A DNA stretch of 64,000 nt, from the NCBI RefSeq assembly GCF_013410565.1, contig NZ_JACCFO010000001.1, positions 4,836,001-4,900,000 of the forward strand. Reading direction: 5' to 3'. Shown in pieces: positions 25,555 through 34,554 of this stretch (positions are counted from its first letter, which is position 1; every line of letters begins with the position of its first letter). The notes beneath the pieces were generated by a model. That model was not told the DNA's origin and did not search any database. It saw nothing but the letters and a program-made list of their open reading frames with translations. Made by a program: the position numbers and the translations under genes. The DNA is from Streptomonospora nanhaiensis. GTDB taxonomy: Bacteria > Actinomycetota > Actinomycetes > Streptosporangiales > Streptosporangiaceae.

Positions 25555-25674
25555 CGCCAACCGGCTACGCCTTCGTTCCGGGCGCGGCCGCGTGTCCGAC
25601 GCGTCGTTGCGACGACCACCCGCCCACCGCCCCGCGTTCCGCGGCCGGCGGCACTCCTTGAAAGCGCGATCACC

Positions 25675-26250
25675 CTGTCTCGTCTTGACGCACGCGCCCC
25701 GTTCGTGGTCGACACCCGGCCGCTGGGGCGCCAGCCCGGCTCCATGCGCACCGTGGAGCGCGCCGTGCCCGCGCCCGGCTCGCTCGCCACGGGCATGTCC
25801 GCCGTGCCCGAGGGCACGCCGATCGAGCTGGAGCTGCGGCTTGAGGCCGTGATGGAGGGCGTGCTCGTCACCGGCGAGGCGCGCGCCGAGGTCACGGGCG
25901 AGTGCTCCCGCTGCCTGGACCCCATCACCGACACCGTCGAGGTCGGGTTCCAGGAGCTGTTCCGCTACCCCGGCGAGGACGACCTCGGGGCGGCCGGTGA
26001 CACGGACGCGGAGGACGACGAAGAGGACTACTATCTAGAAGGCGAACTCCTCGACCTCGAACCGGTGGTCCGCGACGCCGTCGTGCTCGCGCTGCCGCTC
26101 GCGCCGCTGTGCCGGGACGACTGCCCCGGCCTGTGCGCCGAGTGCGGGGCGAGGCTCGCCGACGTCGGCCCCGACCACAACCACGGCGAGGCCATCGACC
26201 CCCGCTGGGCGTCGCTGCGCGACCTCGGCGAGGAGTTCGGCGAACGATGA
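25675..26250 (+). CDS. DUF177 (YceD-like) protein with unclear start
   Basis: This protein of about 191 residues belongs to the DUF177 family, found next to rpmF and linked to 23S rRNA or large-subunit maturation. Conserved parts are RAPFVVDTRPLGRQPGSMRT, ELELRLEAVMEGVLVTGEAR and the metal-binding-type Cys clusters ECSRC and CRDDCPGLCAECG. The conserved sequence begins upstream of the first in-frame ATG (25744), and no in-frame ATG, GTG or TTG exists between the promoter and it. CTG at 25675 (or ATC at 25669) is the likely start. It precedes rpmF by 141 bases. Confidence 0.82.
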   Translation: MSRLDARAPFVVDTRPLGRQPGSMRTVERAVPAPGSLATGMSAVPEGTPIELELRLEAVMEGVLVTGEARAEVTGECSRCLDPITDTVEVGFQELFRYPGEDDLGAAGDTDAEDDEEDYYLEGELLDLEPVVRDAVVLALPLAPLCRDDCPGLCAECGARLADVGPDHNHGEAIDPRWASLRDLGEEFGER

Positions 26251-26315
26251 GCCCCCGCTCCGTCCGGCACCGCGACCGCCGCCCGCGGCCGCGAACCCCC
26301 GGGCGGGGCACAGCG

Positions 26316-26344
26316 GTGCTCCCCGCCTCGGCGGGGTGCGCCCG
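26316..26344. repeat. CRISPR-repeat-like palindrome, weak
   Basis: GTGCTCCCCGC-CTCG-GCGGGG lies between the DUF177 gene and rpmF. The first 11 and the GCGGGG bases match the outline of type I-E repeats and of the stronger element at 48,729. The last seven bases do not match. In so GC-rich a genome it may be an ordinary hairpin. Confidence 0.25.
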
Positions 26345-26391
26345 TGCAAGTACCGCTCCCGCGACCGCGCGGGTGACCCAGGAGGATTGAA

Positions 26392-26568
26392 GTGGCTGTC
26401 CCGAAGCGGAAGATGTCGCGGAGCAACACCCGCAAGCGCCGTTCGCAGTGGAAGGCGTCGCGCCCCGAGCTGGTGACCTGCCCGCGCTGCCGCGACTACA
26501 AGCTCCCGCACACCGCCTGCGCCACGTGCGGCACCTACAACAACCGCCAGGTGCTGAACCCGTCCTAA
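26392..26568 (+). CDS. rpmF: 50S ribosomal protein L32
   Basis: L32 has 58 residues here: [20 protein letters not shown] at the N-terminus, and a zinc-ribbon with CPRC and CATCG. It is too short for most gene finders. The GTG at 26392 is preceded by AGGAGGA with 5 bases between. The zinc-type Cys pairs match the zinc-binding form, as for L28 in this window. It is cotranscribed with the upstream DUF177 gene, as in many bacteria. Confidence 0.96.
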   Translation: MAVPKRKMSRSNTRKRRSQWKASRPELVTCPRCRDYKLPHTACATCGTYNNRQVLNPS

Positions 26569-26850
26569 GGGCCGCGAACCGCGGCGGGTCCGGTGCGCGG
26601 CGCGCGAGCGGGGGGCAGCCCCGCACCGCGCCGCCCACCGGGCCCGCCTTTCGGCTCTTGGGGTCCGCACGTACCACGGCAACACAACACGACGACCGCG
26701 CCGGTTCGGGCCTATCCCGAGGCCGTGGTGGCCGCCGGGGAGCACCCGCCTCCGCGACGCCCACCTCGCTTTCGAGCGTCCCTGATCGGCTTAGTTGAGC
26801 GCAGCCGCGCGCACGCGCCGCGCGCTGGAGATCAGGAGTGTGAACGTCGA

Positions 26851-27582
26851 GTGGCCACTCAACTCAACGCGGCCGAGGCCCGCGAGTTCTACCGCGCCAT
26901 CGGTGTCGAACTCGACCCCAAGGTGCTCGCGCGGGCGCTGACCCACCGGTCCTACGCCTATGAGAAGGGCGGTCTGCCCACCAACGAGCGCCTGGAGTTC
27001 CTGGGCGACTCCGTGCTGGGGCTGATCGTCACCGACACCCTCTTCCGCGAGCACCCCGACCTTCCCGAGGGCCAGCTCGCCAAGCTGCGCGCCGCCGTGG
27101 TGAACATGCGGGCGCTGGCCGACGTCGCCCGCGAGCTGGGCATCGGCGGCTACATCCGGCTGGGCCGCGGCGAGGAGGGCACCGGCGGGCGCGACAAGTC
27201 CTCCATCCTGGCCGACACCCTGGAGGCCATCATCGGCGCGGTCTACCTCGACCGCGGCCTGGACGTCGCCTCCGACCTCGTGCACCGGCTGTTCGACCCG
27301 CTGATCGCCACCGCCTCGGGCCTGGGCGCGGGCCTGGACTGGAAGACCTCCCTGCAGGAGCTGACCGCCTCGGAGATGCTCGGCGTGCCCGAGTACCACG
27401 TCGACGAGAGCGGTCCCGACCACCAGAAGACCTTCCGCGCCACCGTCCGCGTGGCCGGCGAGGACTACGGCACGGGCGAGGGCCGCAGCAAGAAGGAGGC
27501 CGAGCAGCAGGCCGCGGAGTCGGCCTGGAAGGCCATCCGCGCCAAGTCCGCCGCTGCGGTCGCCGACGAGGACGGAGCCTGA
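26851..27582 (+). CDS. rnc: Ribonuclease III
   Basis: RNase III (243 residues) cuts double-stranded RNA, including rRNA precursors. The endonuclease domain has THRSYAYE, the signature [14 protein letters not shown] and the metal site [15 protein letters not shown]; the double-stranded RNA binding domain occupies about 168-235 ([19 protein letters not shown]). GTG 26851 is chosen; AGGAG lies 12 bases upstream, somewhat far. It leads the rnc-mutM-acylphosphatase group. Confidence 0.95.
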   Translation: MATQLNAAEAREFYRAIGVELDPKVLARALTHRSYAYEKGGLPTNERLEFLGDSVLGLIVTDTLFREHPDLPEGQLAKLRAAVVNMRALADVARELGIGGYIRLGRGEEGTGGRDKSSILADTLEAIIGAVYLDRGLDVASDLVHRLFDPLIATASGLGAGLDWKTSLQELTASEMLGVPEYHVDESGPDHQKTFRATVRVAGEDYGTGEGRSKKEAEQQAAESAWKAIRAKSAAAVADEDGA

Positions 27583-27589
27583 CCCCCCG

Positions 27590-28474
27590 ATGCCCGAACT
27601 GCCCGAGGTCGAGGTCGTCCGCACCGGCCTGGAGCACTGGGTGCGCGGCCGGACCGTCCACGAGGCCCTGGTGCTGCACCCGCGCGCCGTCCGGCGGCAC
27701 GCGGCGGGGGCCGAGGACTTCGCCGCGCGGCTGAAGGACCGCGCCGTCACCGAGGTCCGGCGCCGCGGCAAGTACCTGTGGCTCAACCTCGACTCCGGCG
27801 ACGCCTTGCTGGCCCACCTGGGCATGAGCGGCCAGCTGCTGGTCCAGCCGCGCGGCCGCCCCGACGAGCGGCATTTGCGGGTGCGCCTGGGGCTGGGCGC
27901 CGACAACGAGCGCGAGCTGCGGTTCGTGGACCAGCGCACCTTCGGCCACCTCATGGTCGAGCCGCTGGCGCCCGACGTGGTGGGCCGTTCGGCCGGGGTG
28001 CCCGCGGTCATCTCCCACATCGCGCTGGACCCCCTCGACCCCGACTTCGACGACGCGGTGTTCACGGCGGCGCTGCGGCGCCGGCGCACCGAGATCAAGC
28101 GCGCGCTGCTGGACCAGTCGCTGATCAGCGGGGTGGGCAACATCTACGCCGACGAGGCGCTGTGGCGCGCGCGGCTGCACTGGGCGCGCCCCACCGCCAC
28201 GCTGCGCCCCGCCCAGGTGGCCGAGCTGCTGGCGCGGCTGCGCGACGTGCTGCGCGAGGCGCTGGCCGAGGGCGGCACCTCCTTCGACAGCCTCTACGTC
28301 AACGTCAACGGCGAGAGCGGCTACTTCGAGCGCGGCCTGAACGCCTACGGCCGCCGCGACCTGCCCTGCCGCCGCTGCGGCACGCCCATCCGCCGCGACC
28401 CCTTCATGAACCGGTCGTCGTTCAGCTGCCCGCGCTGCCAGCCGGCGCCGCGCCGGCGGGTAGGCGGCGGGTAG
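27590..28474 (+). CDS. mutM: Formamidopyrimidine-DNA glycosylase
   Basis: MutM/Fpg (294 residues) removes oxidised purines such as 8-oxoguanine and nicks the DNA. The catalytic Pro of PELPEVEVV follows the initiator Met. The helix-two-turn-helix segment [20 protein letters not shown] and the C-terminal zinc finger ([17 protein letters not shown] and CPRC) are complete. It starts 7 bases after rnc, so the two are cotranscribed. Confidence 0.96.
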   Translation: MPELPEVEVVRTGLEHWVRGRTVHEALVLHPRAVRRHAAGAEDFAARLKDRAVTEVRRRGKYLWLNLDSGDALLAHLGMSGQLLVQPRGRPDERHLRVRLGLGADNERELRFVDQRTFGHLMVEPLAPDVVGRSAGVPAVISHIALDPLDPDFDDAVFTAALRRRRTEIKRALLDQSLISGVGNIYADEALWRARLHWARPTATLRPAQVAELLARLRDVLREALAEGGTSFDSLYVNVNGESGYFERGLNAYGRRDLPCRRCGTPIRRDPFMNRSSFSCPRCQPAPRRRVGGG

Positions 28475-28525
28475 GCGGGTCCGTGGACCGCACGTGACAC
28501 GAGCCGAGACGGGAGGCGGCAGCGC

Positions 28526-28852
28526 ATGGCAGGCACCGGGAGCACAGAGGGCACGCACGGCGCCGGGGGCGGCGCCGACGAGGGGGCGCGCCTGACCGCG
28601 TGGGTGCGCGGACGCGTGCAGGGCGTGGGTTTCCGCTGGTGGGTGCGCTCGCGCGCGCTGGAACTGGGGCTCACCGGCGCCGCGACCAACCTGGCCGACG
28701 GCCGGGTGGAGGTGGTCGCCGAGGGCCCGCGCGAGCGGTGTGCGCAGCTTCTCGCGCATCTGCGCGGCGGTGAAACCCCTGGTGAGGTCACCGGCGTGGT
28801 TGAACGATGGGAGAATCCCCGGGGCGCGTACTCCGGATTCGCCGAGCGGTGA
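28526..28852 (+). CDS. Acylphosphatase
   Basis: This small enzyme (108 residues) hydrolyses acyl phosphates. It has the active-site loop [18 protein letters not shown] with the catalytic Arg, and the conserved Asn in [17 protein letters not shown]. About 25 N-terminal residues are Gly-rich and not conserved. GGAGGCGGC lies upstream of the ATG at 28526. It follows mutM by 51 bases, the usual place before smc. Confidence 0.92.
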   Translation: MAGTGSTEGTHGAGGGADEGARLTAWVRGRVQGVGFRWWVRSRALELGLTGAATNLADGRVEVVAEGPRERCAQLLAHLRGGETPGEVTGVVERWENPRGAYSGFAER

Positions 28853-29140
28853 GTATCCTGGGAAGGTAGCGCGGTTCGCGAGCGCCCGCCTGCAGTCGGC
28901 TTCACGCCGCGGCAGCCCTACGCGCGGGGTGCTCAACGCCGGATCGCGCCCTTGTGACCTGTCCGGTTACAGTTTGTTACGTACGGTTTCGTTCAATCTT
29001 GACCAGTAGCGCCCATGGTGAGACGCTGGAAGGCAGACCGCGCGCCCTTCCTCAGGAGACAGCCGGGGATGCTCGGCGGCGCTCCTCTTGCTCATGTGTG
29101 CGTGCATCGAACTGGTCACTCAGTGTGGAGGACCCACATC

Positions 29141-29332
29141 ATGGCGAAGGCTCTGTTTGGCCACGTCGGCGGTCCTGACCCTCAGATGGTTCAGGAAATG
29201 CGGCGACTGCAGAAGCGAGTACGTGACCTCGAGGACGAGATCGGTCGTCTTCAGGCACGCAACGACCAACTGTCGGCGGCCGTCGCCGACGTCTCTGTCA
29301 CCGCGGCGGACCGCGAGCCCGCGCTCGCCTAA
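29141..29332 (+). CDS. Conserved small coiled-coil protein upstream of smc
   Basis: This 63-residue protein starts MAKALFGHVGGPDPQMVQEM and continues as a leucine-heptad coiled coil (LQKRVRDLEDEIGRLQARN). An almost identical small protein lies in this place in Streptomyces and other Actinobacteria; its function is unknown. GGAGGA lies 9 bases before the ATG. A less GC-rich stretch around 28,955-29,010 (TTGTTACGTACGG) upstream is the likely promoter region. The gene may assist SMC or chromosome organisation, but only location suggests it. Confidence 0.85.
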   Translation: MAKALFGHVGGPDPQMVQEMRRLQKRVRDLEDEIGRLQARNDQLSAAVADVSVTAADREPALA

Positions 29333-29361
29333 CGCCCCCGCTACGATTCCGTACCGCAGCA

Positions 29362-29392
29362 AGGGACGCCGCTTCTTCGGCCAGGCGTCCCT
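29362..29392 (+). terminator. Hairpin after the small coiled-coil gene
   Basis: AGGGACGCC (29362-29370) and GGCGTCCCT (29384-29392) pair around 13 bases. It lies 30 bases past the stop codon. No T-run follows. The remaining bases to smc (29,393-29,721) show no gene; ATGGCAC occurs twice near 29,651-29,671. Confidence 0.55.
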
Positions 29393-29721
29393 GAGCGGGG
29401 CATCCGGGCCCGGCCGTACCGGCCCCGACCACCCGGTCCGCGGCGGCGGCGCACGCCGACCGCCCCTCCGCCCCGCAGGCGACGACGACTCCACCCCCCG
29501 CGAACGGCGCACCGCTCCGGTGCGCCCCGCCGTGTCCGCACAGCACCGCCCCGCCCGACCGCCGCGCTCCCCACGCGGCGCCGGAGACGGGGCGGGTGGC
29601 CGCGGCCACCGGTGACACCGCGCGGTTCCCCCACCCGAAACCCCTGGTTCATGGCACTCTTGATGGCACCCTGGAATGCCGAGGACCGGCGAGTGGCGAG
29701 TGAAGCAGGAGGACCCGCGGC

Positions 29722-32700
29722 GTGTACCTGAAGACCCTCACGCTGCGCGGTTTCAAGTCGTTCGCCTCAGCCACCACCCTGCGGTTCGAACCCGGCATCA
29801 CCACCGTCGTCGGCCCCAACGGGTCGGGCAAGTCCAACGTGGTCGACGCACTGGCCTGGGTGATGGGCGAGCAGGGCGCCAAGTCCCTGCGCGGCGGAAA
29901 GATGGAGGACGTCATCTTCGCGGGGACGTCCTCCCGCGCCCCCCTGGGCCGCGCCGAGGTCAGCCTCACCATCGACAACTCCGACGGCGCGCTGCCCATC
30001 GACTACACCGAGGTCACCATCAAGCGGACCATGTTCCGCAACGGCGGCTCGGAGTACGCCATCAACGGCGACACCTGCCGGCTGCTGGACATCCAGGACC
30101 TCCTCAGCGACTCCGGTATCGGCCGCGAGATGCACGTCATCGTCGGGCAGGGCCAGCTCGACACCGTGCTGCACGCCGGCCCCGAAGAGCGCCGGGCCCT
30201 GGTCGAGGAGGCCGCCGGCATCCTCAAGCACCGCAAGCGCAAGGAGAAGGCGCTGCGCAAGCTGGACGCGATGCAGGGCAACCTCGACCGCGTCACCGAC
30301 CTCACCGCCGAGCTGCGCCGCCAGCTCAAGCCGCTGGGCCGCCAGGCCGAACTCGCCCGCCGCGCCGCCGTCATCCAGGCCGACCTGCGCGACGCCCGGC
30401 TGCGGCTGCTCGCCGACGACATCGTCACCCTGCGCGAGGCTTTGGAGAAGGAGGAGGCCGACGAGGCCGCCGTGCGCACCCGCCGCGAGGCCGCCGAGCG
30501 CTCCCTTGCCGACGCCCAGGCGCGCGAGGCCACCCTGGAGGCCGCCGCCACCGAGGCCGCCCCGCTGCTGGCCGCCGCCCAGGACGCCTACCACGGGCTG
30601 TCCCGGCTCAAGGAGCGCCTCAGCGCCGTGGCCGGCCTGGCGGCCGAGCGCCACCGCCACCTGGCCGCCGACCCCGGCGAGGAGCGCTTCGGCCGCGACC
30701 CCGACGACCTGGAGCGCGAGGCCGAGGAGGCGCGCGCCCAGGAGGAGGAGCTGCAGTACCGGCTGGACGACTCCCGCGAGGTCCTGGAGCGGTCCGTGGC
30801 CGAGCGCGCCGCAGCGGAGGAGGCGCTGAAGGAGGAGGAGCGGCGGGTGGCCGCCGCCGCGCGCGCCGCCGCCGACCGCCGCGAGGGCCTGGCCAAGCTG
30901 CGGGGCCGCGTCGACGCCCTGCGCAGCCGGCTCGCCGCCTCCGAGGCCGAGGTCGAGCGGCTGGACGCCGCCGCCGTCGAGGCCCGCGAGCGCGCCGAGG
31001 CCGCCCAGGCCGAGTACGAGTTCGCCGAGGCCGACGCCGCCGGCCTGGACGAGGGCGACGCCGAACTCGACGCCGCCTACGAGCGCGCCAAGGAGCGGCT
31101 GGCCGCCGTCGAGGCCCGGCTCAACGAGCTGCGCGACGCCGAGCGCACCGCCGAGCGCGAACGCGCCGCACTGGCCGCCCGCAAGGAGGCCCTGGAGATG
31201 GGCCTGGCCCGCAAGGACGGCGCCGGCGCCCTGATGGCCGCCGGCGACCGCCTGCCGGGCCTGCTGGGCTCCGTCGCCGCGCTGGTCGAGGTCGAGCCCG
31301 GCCACGAGACCGCCGTCGCCGCCGCCCTGGGCGCCGCCTCCGACGCCGTGGCGGTGGAGTCCCTGGCCGACGCCCTGGCGGCGCTGGACCTGCTCAAGGG
31401 CGACGACGCCGGGCGCGCCGGGATCGTGGTGGGCGCCGGTGCCGCCGCCACCGTCCCCCGCGCCGAATGGCCGCGGCCGCCCGCGGGCCTGCGCTACGCC
31501 CTCGACGCCGTCACCGCCCCCGCGCCGCTGCACGGGGCGCTGACCGCGCTGCTGGAGCGCGTGGTGCTGGTCGCCGACGCGCCGGCGGCCCGCGACCTGC
31601 TCGACTCCCACCCCGACCTGCGCGCCGTCACCGCCGAGGGCGACGTGTTCGGCCCCGGGCTCGTGCAGGGCGGGTCGTCCTCGGCGCCCAGCCTGCTGGA
31701 GGTGCAGGCCGCCGTCGACGAGGCCGCCCAGCTTCTCGCGCGGGCAACCGAAACCGCCCGGCGCGCCGCCGCCGACCTCGCCGAGGCCAAGGAGGAGCGG
31801 GCCGACCTCGCCACCGAGCTGGACGAGGTCACCGCCCGCCGCCGCGCCGCCGACAAGCGCCGCAACGACGCCGCCCAGCATCTGGGCAAGCTCGGCGGGC
31901 AGGCGCGCGCCGCCGCCGCCGAGGTCGAGCGCTACACGGCCGCCGCCGCCAAGGCCGCCGCCGGCCGGCAGAGCGACCTCGACGCGCTCGCCGACCTGGA
32001 AACACGGCTGGCCGAGGCCGAGGCCGAGCCGCTGGACGACGGCGAACCCGACACCGAGCGCCGCGACGCCCTGGCCGATGCGGCGAGCGCCGCGCGCGCC
32101 GCCGAGACCGAGGCCCGGCTGTCGGTGCGCACCGCCGAGGAGCGGGTGCGCTCCATCGCCGGGCGCGCCGACTCCCTGCTGCGCGCCGCCGAGGCCGAGC
32201 GCCAGGCCCGCCGCCGCGCCGCCGAGCGGCGCGCCCGCCGCCGCCGGCAGTCCCGGGTCGCCGAGGCGGTCGCCGACGCCGCCGCCCAGGCCCTGGAGCG
32301 CATCGCCGTCTCGCTGGCCCACGCCGACACCGAGCGACGAACCGCCGAGGAGGAGCGCGCCGCCCGCGACGCCGAACTCAAGACCGTGCGCGCCCGCGTC
32401 CGCGAGCTGTCGGTGGAGCTGGAGAAGCTGGTCAACGTCGTCCACGGCAGCGAGGTCGCCCGCGCCGAGCGCAGGCTGCGCCTGGAGCAGCTGGAGACCC
32501 GGGCCGTGGAGGAGATGGGCGTGGACGTCGACACCCTCATCGCCGAGTACGGCCCGCGCGTGCCCGTGCCGCCGCCCGCCGACGCCCCCGAGGACGAGGC
32601 CGTGCCCGTCCCCTACGTGCGCGAGGTCCAGGAGAAGCGGGCGCGCGCCGCAGAGCGGCAGCTCAACCAGCTCGGCAAGATCAACCCCCTGGCGCTGGAG

Positions 32701-33282
32701 GAGTTCGCCGCCCTGGAGGAGCGGCACGCCTTCCTCAACGCCCAACTGGAGGACCTCAAGAAGACCCGCCGCGACCTGCTGTCGGTGGTCGAGCAGGTCG
32801 ACGCCCGGGTGCAGGAGGTGTTCTCCGCCGCCTACACCGACGTCGAGCGGGAGTTCACCCAGATCTTCGGCCGGCTGTTCCCCGGCGGCGAGGGCCGCCT
32901 GGTGCTCACCGACCCCGACAACATGCTCACCACCGGCATCGAGGTCGAGGCGCGGCCGCCCGGCAAGAAGGTCAAGCGGCTGTCGCTGCTGTCGGGCGGC
33001 GAGCGCTCGCTGACCGCCGTGGCCTTCCTCGCGGCCATCTTCAAGGCCCGGCCCTCGCCGTTCTACGTCATGGACGAGGTCGAGGCCGCGCTGGACGACA
33101 CCAACCTCCAGCGGCTGCTGGTGATCTTCGAGGAGCTGCGGGCCTCCTCCCAGCTCATCGTGATCACCCACCAGAAGCGCACCATGGAGGCCGCCGACGC
33201 CCTCTACGGCGTCACCATGCAGAACGACGGCATCTCCCAGGTCATCAGCCAGAAGCTGGACCGCGACCGGCCAGGCCCCTGA
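29722..33282 (+). CDS. smc: Chromosome segregation ATPase SMC
   Basis: SMC (1186 residues) is the core of the bacterial condensin that organises and segregates chromosomes. The N-terminal ATPase half has TTVVGPNGSGKSNVVDALAW (Walker A); long Glu/Arg/Ala coiled coils flank a hinge at about 503-655 (DRLPGLLGSVAALVEVEPGH); the C-terminal half has LSLLSGGERSLTAVAF and Walker B FYVMDEVEAALDD. The GTG at 29722 follows GGAGGA. It is of full length. No scpA or scpB lies nearby, as is usual in Actinobacteria. Confidence 0.97.
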   Translation: MYLKTLTLRGFKSFASATTLRFEPGITTVVGPNGSGKSNVVDALAWVMGEQGAKSLRGGKMEDVIFAGTSSRAPLGRAEVSLTIDNSDGALPIDYTEVTIKRTMFRNGGSEYAINGDTCRLLDIQDLLSDSGIGREMHVIVGQGQLDTVLHAGPEERRALVEEAAGILKHRKRKEKALRKLDAMQGNLDRVTDLTAELRRQLKPLGRQAELARRAAVIQADLRDARLRLLADDIVTLREALEKEEADEAAVRTRREAAERSLADAQAREATLEAAATEAAPLLAAAQDAYHGLSRLKERLSAVAGLAAERHRHLAADPGEERFGRDPDDLEREAEEARAQEEELQYRLDDSREVLERSVAERAAAEEALKEEERRVAAAARAAADRREGLAKLRGRVDALRSRLAASEAEVERLDAAAVEARERAEAAQAEYEFAEADAAGLDEGDAELDAAYERAKERLAAVEARLNELRDAERTAERERAALAARKEALEMGLARKDGAGALMAAGDRLPGLLGSVAALVEVEPGHETAVAAALGAASDAVAVESLADALAALDLLKGDDAGRAGIVVGAGAAATVPRAEWPRPPAGLRYALDAVTAPAPLHGALTALLERVVLVADAPAARDLLDSHPDLRAVTAEGDVFGPGLVQGGSSSAPSLLEVQAAVDEAAQLLARATETARRAAADLAEAKEERADLATELDEVTARRRAADKRRNDAAQHLGKLGGQARAAAAEVERYTAAAAKAAAGRQSDLDALADLETRLAEAEAEPLDDGEPDTERRDALADAASAARAAETEARLSVRTAEERVRSIAGRADSLLRAAEAERQARRRAAERRARRRRQSRVAEAVADAAAQALERIAVSLAHADTERRTAEEERAARDAELKTVRARVRELSVELEKLVNVVHGSEVARAERRLRLEQLETRAVEEMGVDVDTLIAEYGPRVPVPPPADAPEDEAVPVPYVREVQEKRARAAERQLNQLGKINPLALEEFAALEERHAFLNAQLEDLKKTRRDLLSVVEQVDARVQEVFSAAYTDVEREFTQIFGRLFPGGEGRLVLTDPDNMLTTGIEVEARPPGKKVKRLSLLSGGERSLTAVAFLAAIFKARPSPFYVMDEVEAALDDTNLQRLLVIFEELRASSQLIVITHQKRTMEAADALYGVTMQNDGISQVISQKLDRDRPGP

Positions 33283-33339
33283 CCGGCCGCGCCGCGCCAC
33301 CCGCCCGCGCCCGGCCCCCGGCCGCCGGTTAGAGTGGGG

Positions 33340-33540
33340 GAGTCGCCCGTGCCCTGACCGGCCGGGCGACGGCACCGAGCGAGCGAAGTCCGGTGCGGGC
33401 GCCCTTTCGGGCGCACCGCGCAACCCGGCGCTGTCCCGCAACTGTGACGCCCGCCCCCGCACGGCCCCTGGGCCGCGCGCGAGGCGGGACGAGCCAGGCC
33501 GCCTCACCGGTGCCGCGGTGTTCCCAGTCCTCGCAGGAAG
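33340..33540 (+). ncRNA. Cobalamin riboswitch
   Basis: The region before btuF contains the conserved core CCGGTG, GCGCTGTCCCGCAACTGTGA (33428-33447) and a B12-box-like GAGCCAGGCCGCC (33491-33503), in the order of adenosylcobalamin riboswitches. It should turn off btuF-btuC when B12 is plentiful. Borders are approximate. The stem near 33,398-33,416 with a TTTC loop fits a peripheral helix. Confidence 0.85.
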
Positions 33541-33599
33541 GACGGACCGCTCCGCGCCCGCGGGCTGCCCGTTCCCTGCCCAGCCCGTGAAGGAGTCCC

Positions 33600-34544
33600 G
33601 TGCGCAGCGCCCGTCGCCTGCCGGCCGTCCTGCTGCTGGCCGCACTCACCCTCTCCGCCTGCGGCGGCGGCCAGGAGCCCGCCGATCAGGACCAGGGAGC
33701 CGCCTCCCCCGGCGAGGGCTTCCCCGTCACCGTCGAGGACGGCACCGGCGAGGTCACCATCGAGGCCCGCCCCGAGCGCATCGTCTCGCTGTCGCCCAGC
33801 AGCACCGAGATGCTGTTCGAGATCGGCGCGGGCGACCAGGTGGTCGCCGCCGACGAGTTCTCCAACTACCCCGAGGACGCGCCCACCACCGACCTGTCGG
33901 GGTTCACCCCCAGTGTGGAGGCCGTCAGCGAGTACAACCCCGACCTGGTCATCATGGCCCGCGACGCCGAGGACGCCGCCGCCCAGCTGCGCGAGGTGGA
34001 CGTCCCCGTGCTGCTGATCCCGGCCGCCGAGACCCTGGACGACACCTACTCCCAGATGCGCATGCTCGGCGAGGCCACCGGGCACGCCCAGGAGGCCGAC
34101 GAGGCCGCCGACCGGGTGGAGTCCGAACTCGACGCGGTGGTCCAGGAGACCACCGAGGAGGTCGGCGAGGTCGACCTGACCTACTACCACGAGCTGGACG
34201 ACGGCATGTACTCGGCGACCTCCCAGACCTTCATCGGGCAGGTCTACGAGCGGTTCGGCCTGGAGAACATCGCCGACGAGGCCGAGGACACCGCCGGAGG
34301 CTACCCCCAGCTCTCGGCGGAGTTCATCGTCGACCAGAACCCCGACCTCGTGTTCCTCGCCTACGAGGGCGAGGACGCCGTGGCCGACCTGCGCGGCCGC
34401 CCCGCCTTCGACTCCGTCACGGCGGTGAAGAACGACGACATCGTCCAGCTCGACCCCGACATCGCGTCCCGCTGGGGCCCGCGCGTGGTCGACCTCGCCG
34501 AGAGCGTCTCCGAGGCCGTCACGGCCGCCGCGCGGGAGCGGTAG
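33600..34544 (+). CDS. btuF: Cobalamin ABC transporter substrate-binding lipoprotein
   Basis: The 314-residue product has a lipoprotein signal ending LTLSAC, and a helical-backbone periplasmic-binding fold: RPERIVSLSPSSTEMLFEIG, VVAADEFSNYPEDAP and NPDLVIMARDA, then DVPVLLIPAAETLDDTY. These proteins bind vitamin B12 or siderophores; the riboswitch immediately upstream argues strongly for cobalamin. The GTG at 33600 follows GAAGGAGTCCC. btuC begins 10 bases downstream. Confidence 0.88.
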   Translation: MRSARRLPAVLLLAALTLSACGGGQEPADQDQGAASPGEGFPVTVEDGTGEVTIEARPERIVSLSPSSTEMLFEIGAGDQVVAADEFSNYPEDAPTTDLSGFTPSVEAVSEYNPDLVIMARDAEDAAAQLREVDVPVLLIPAAETLDDTYSQMRMLGEATGHAQEADEAADRVESELDAVVQETTEEVGEVDLTYYHELDDGMYSATSQTFIGQVYERFGLENIADEAEDTAGGYPQLSAEFIVDQNPDLVFLAYEGEDAVADLRGRPAFDSVTAVKNDDIVQLDPDIASRWGPRVVDLAESVSEAVTAAARER

Positions 34545-34554
34545 GCGGCGGCCC

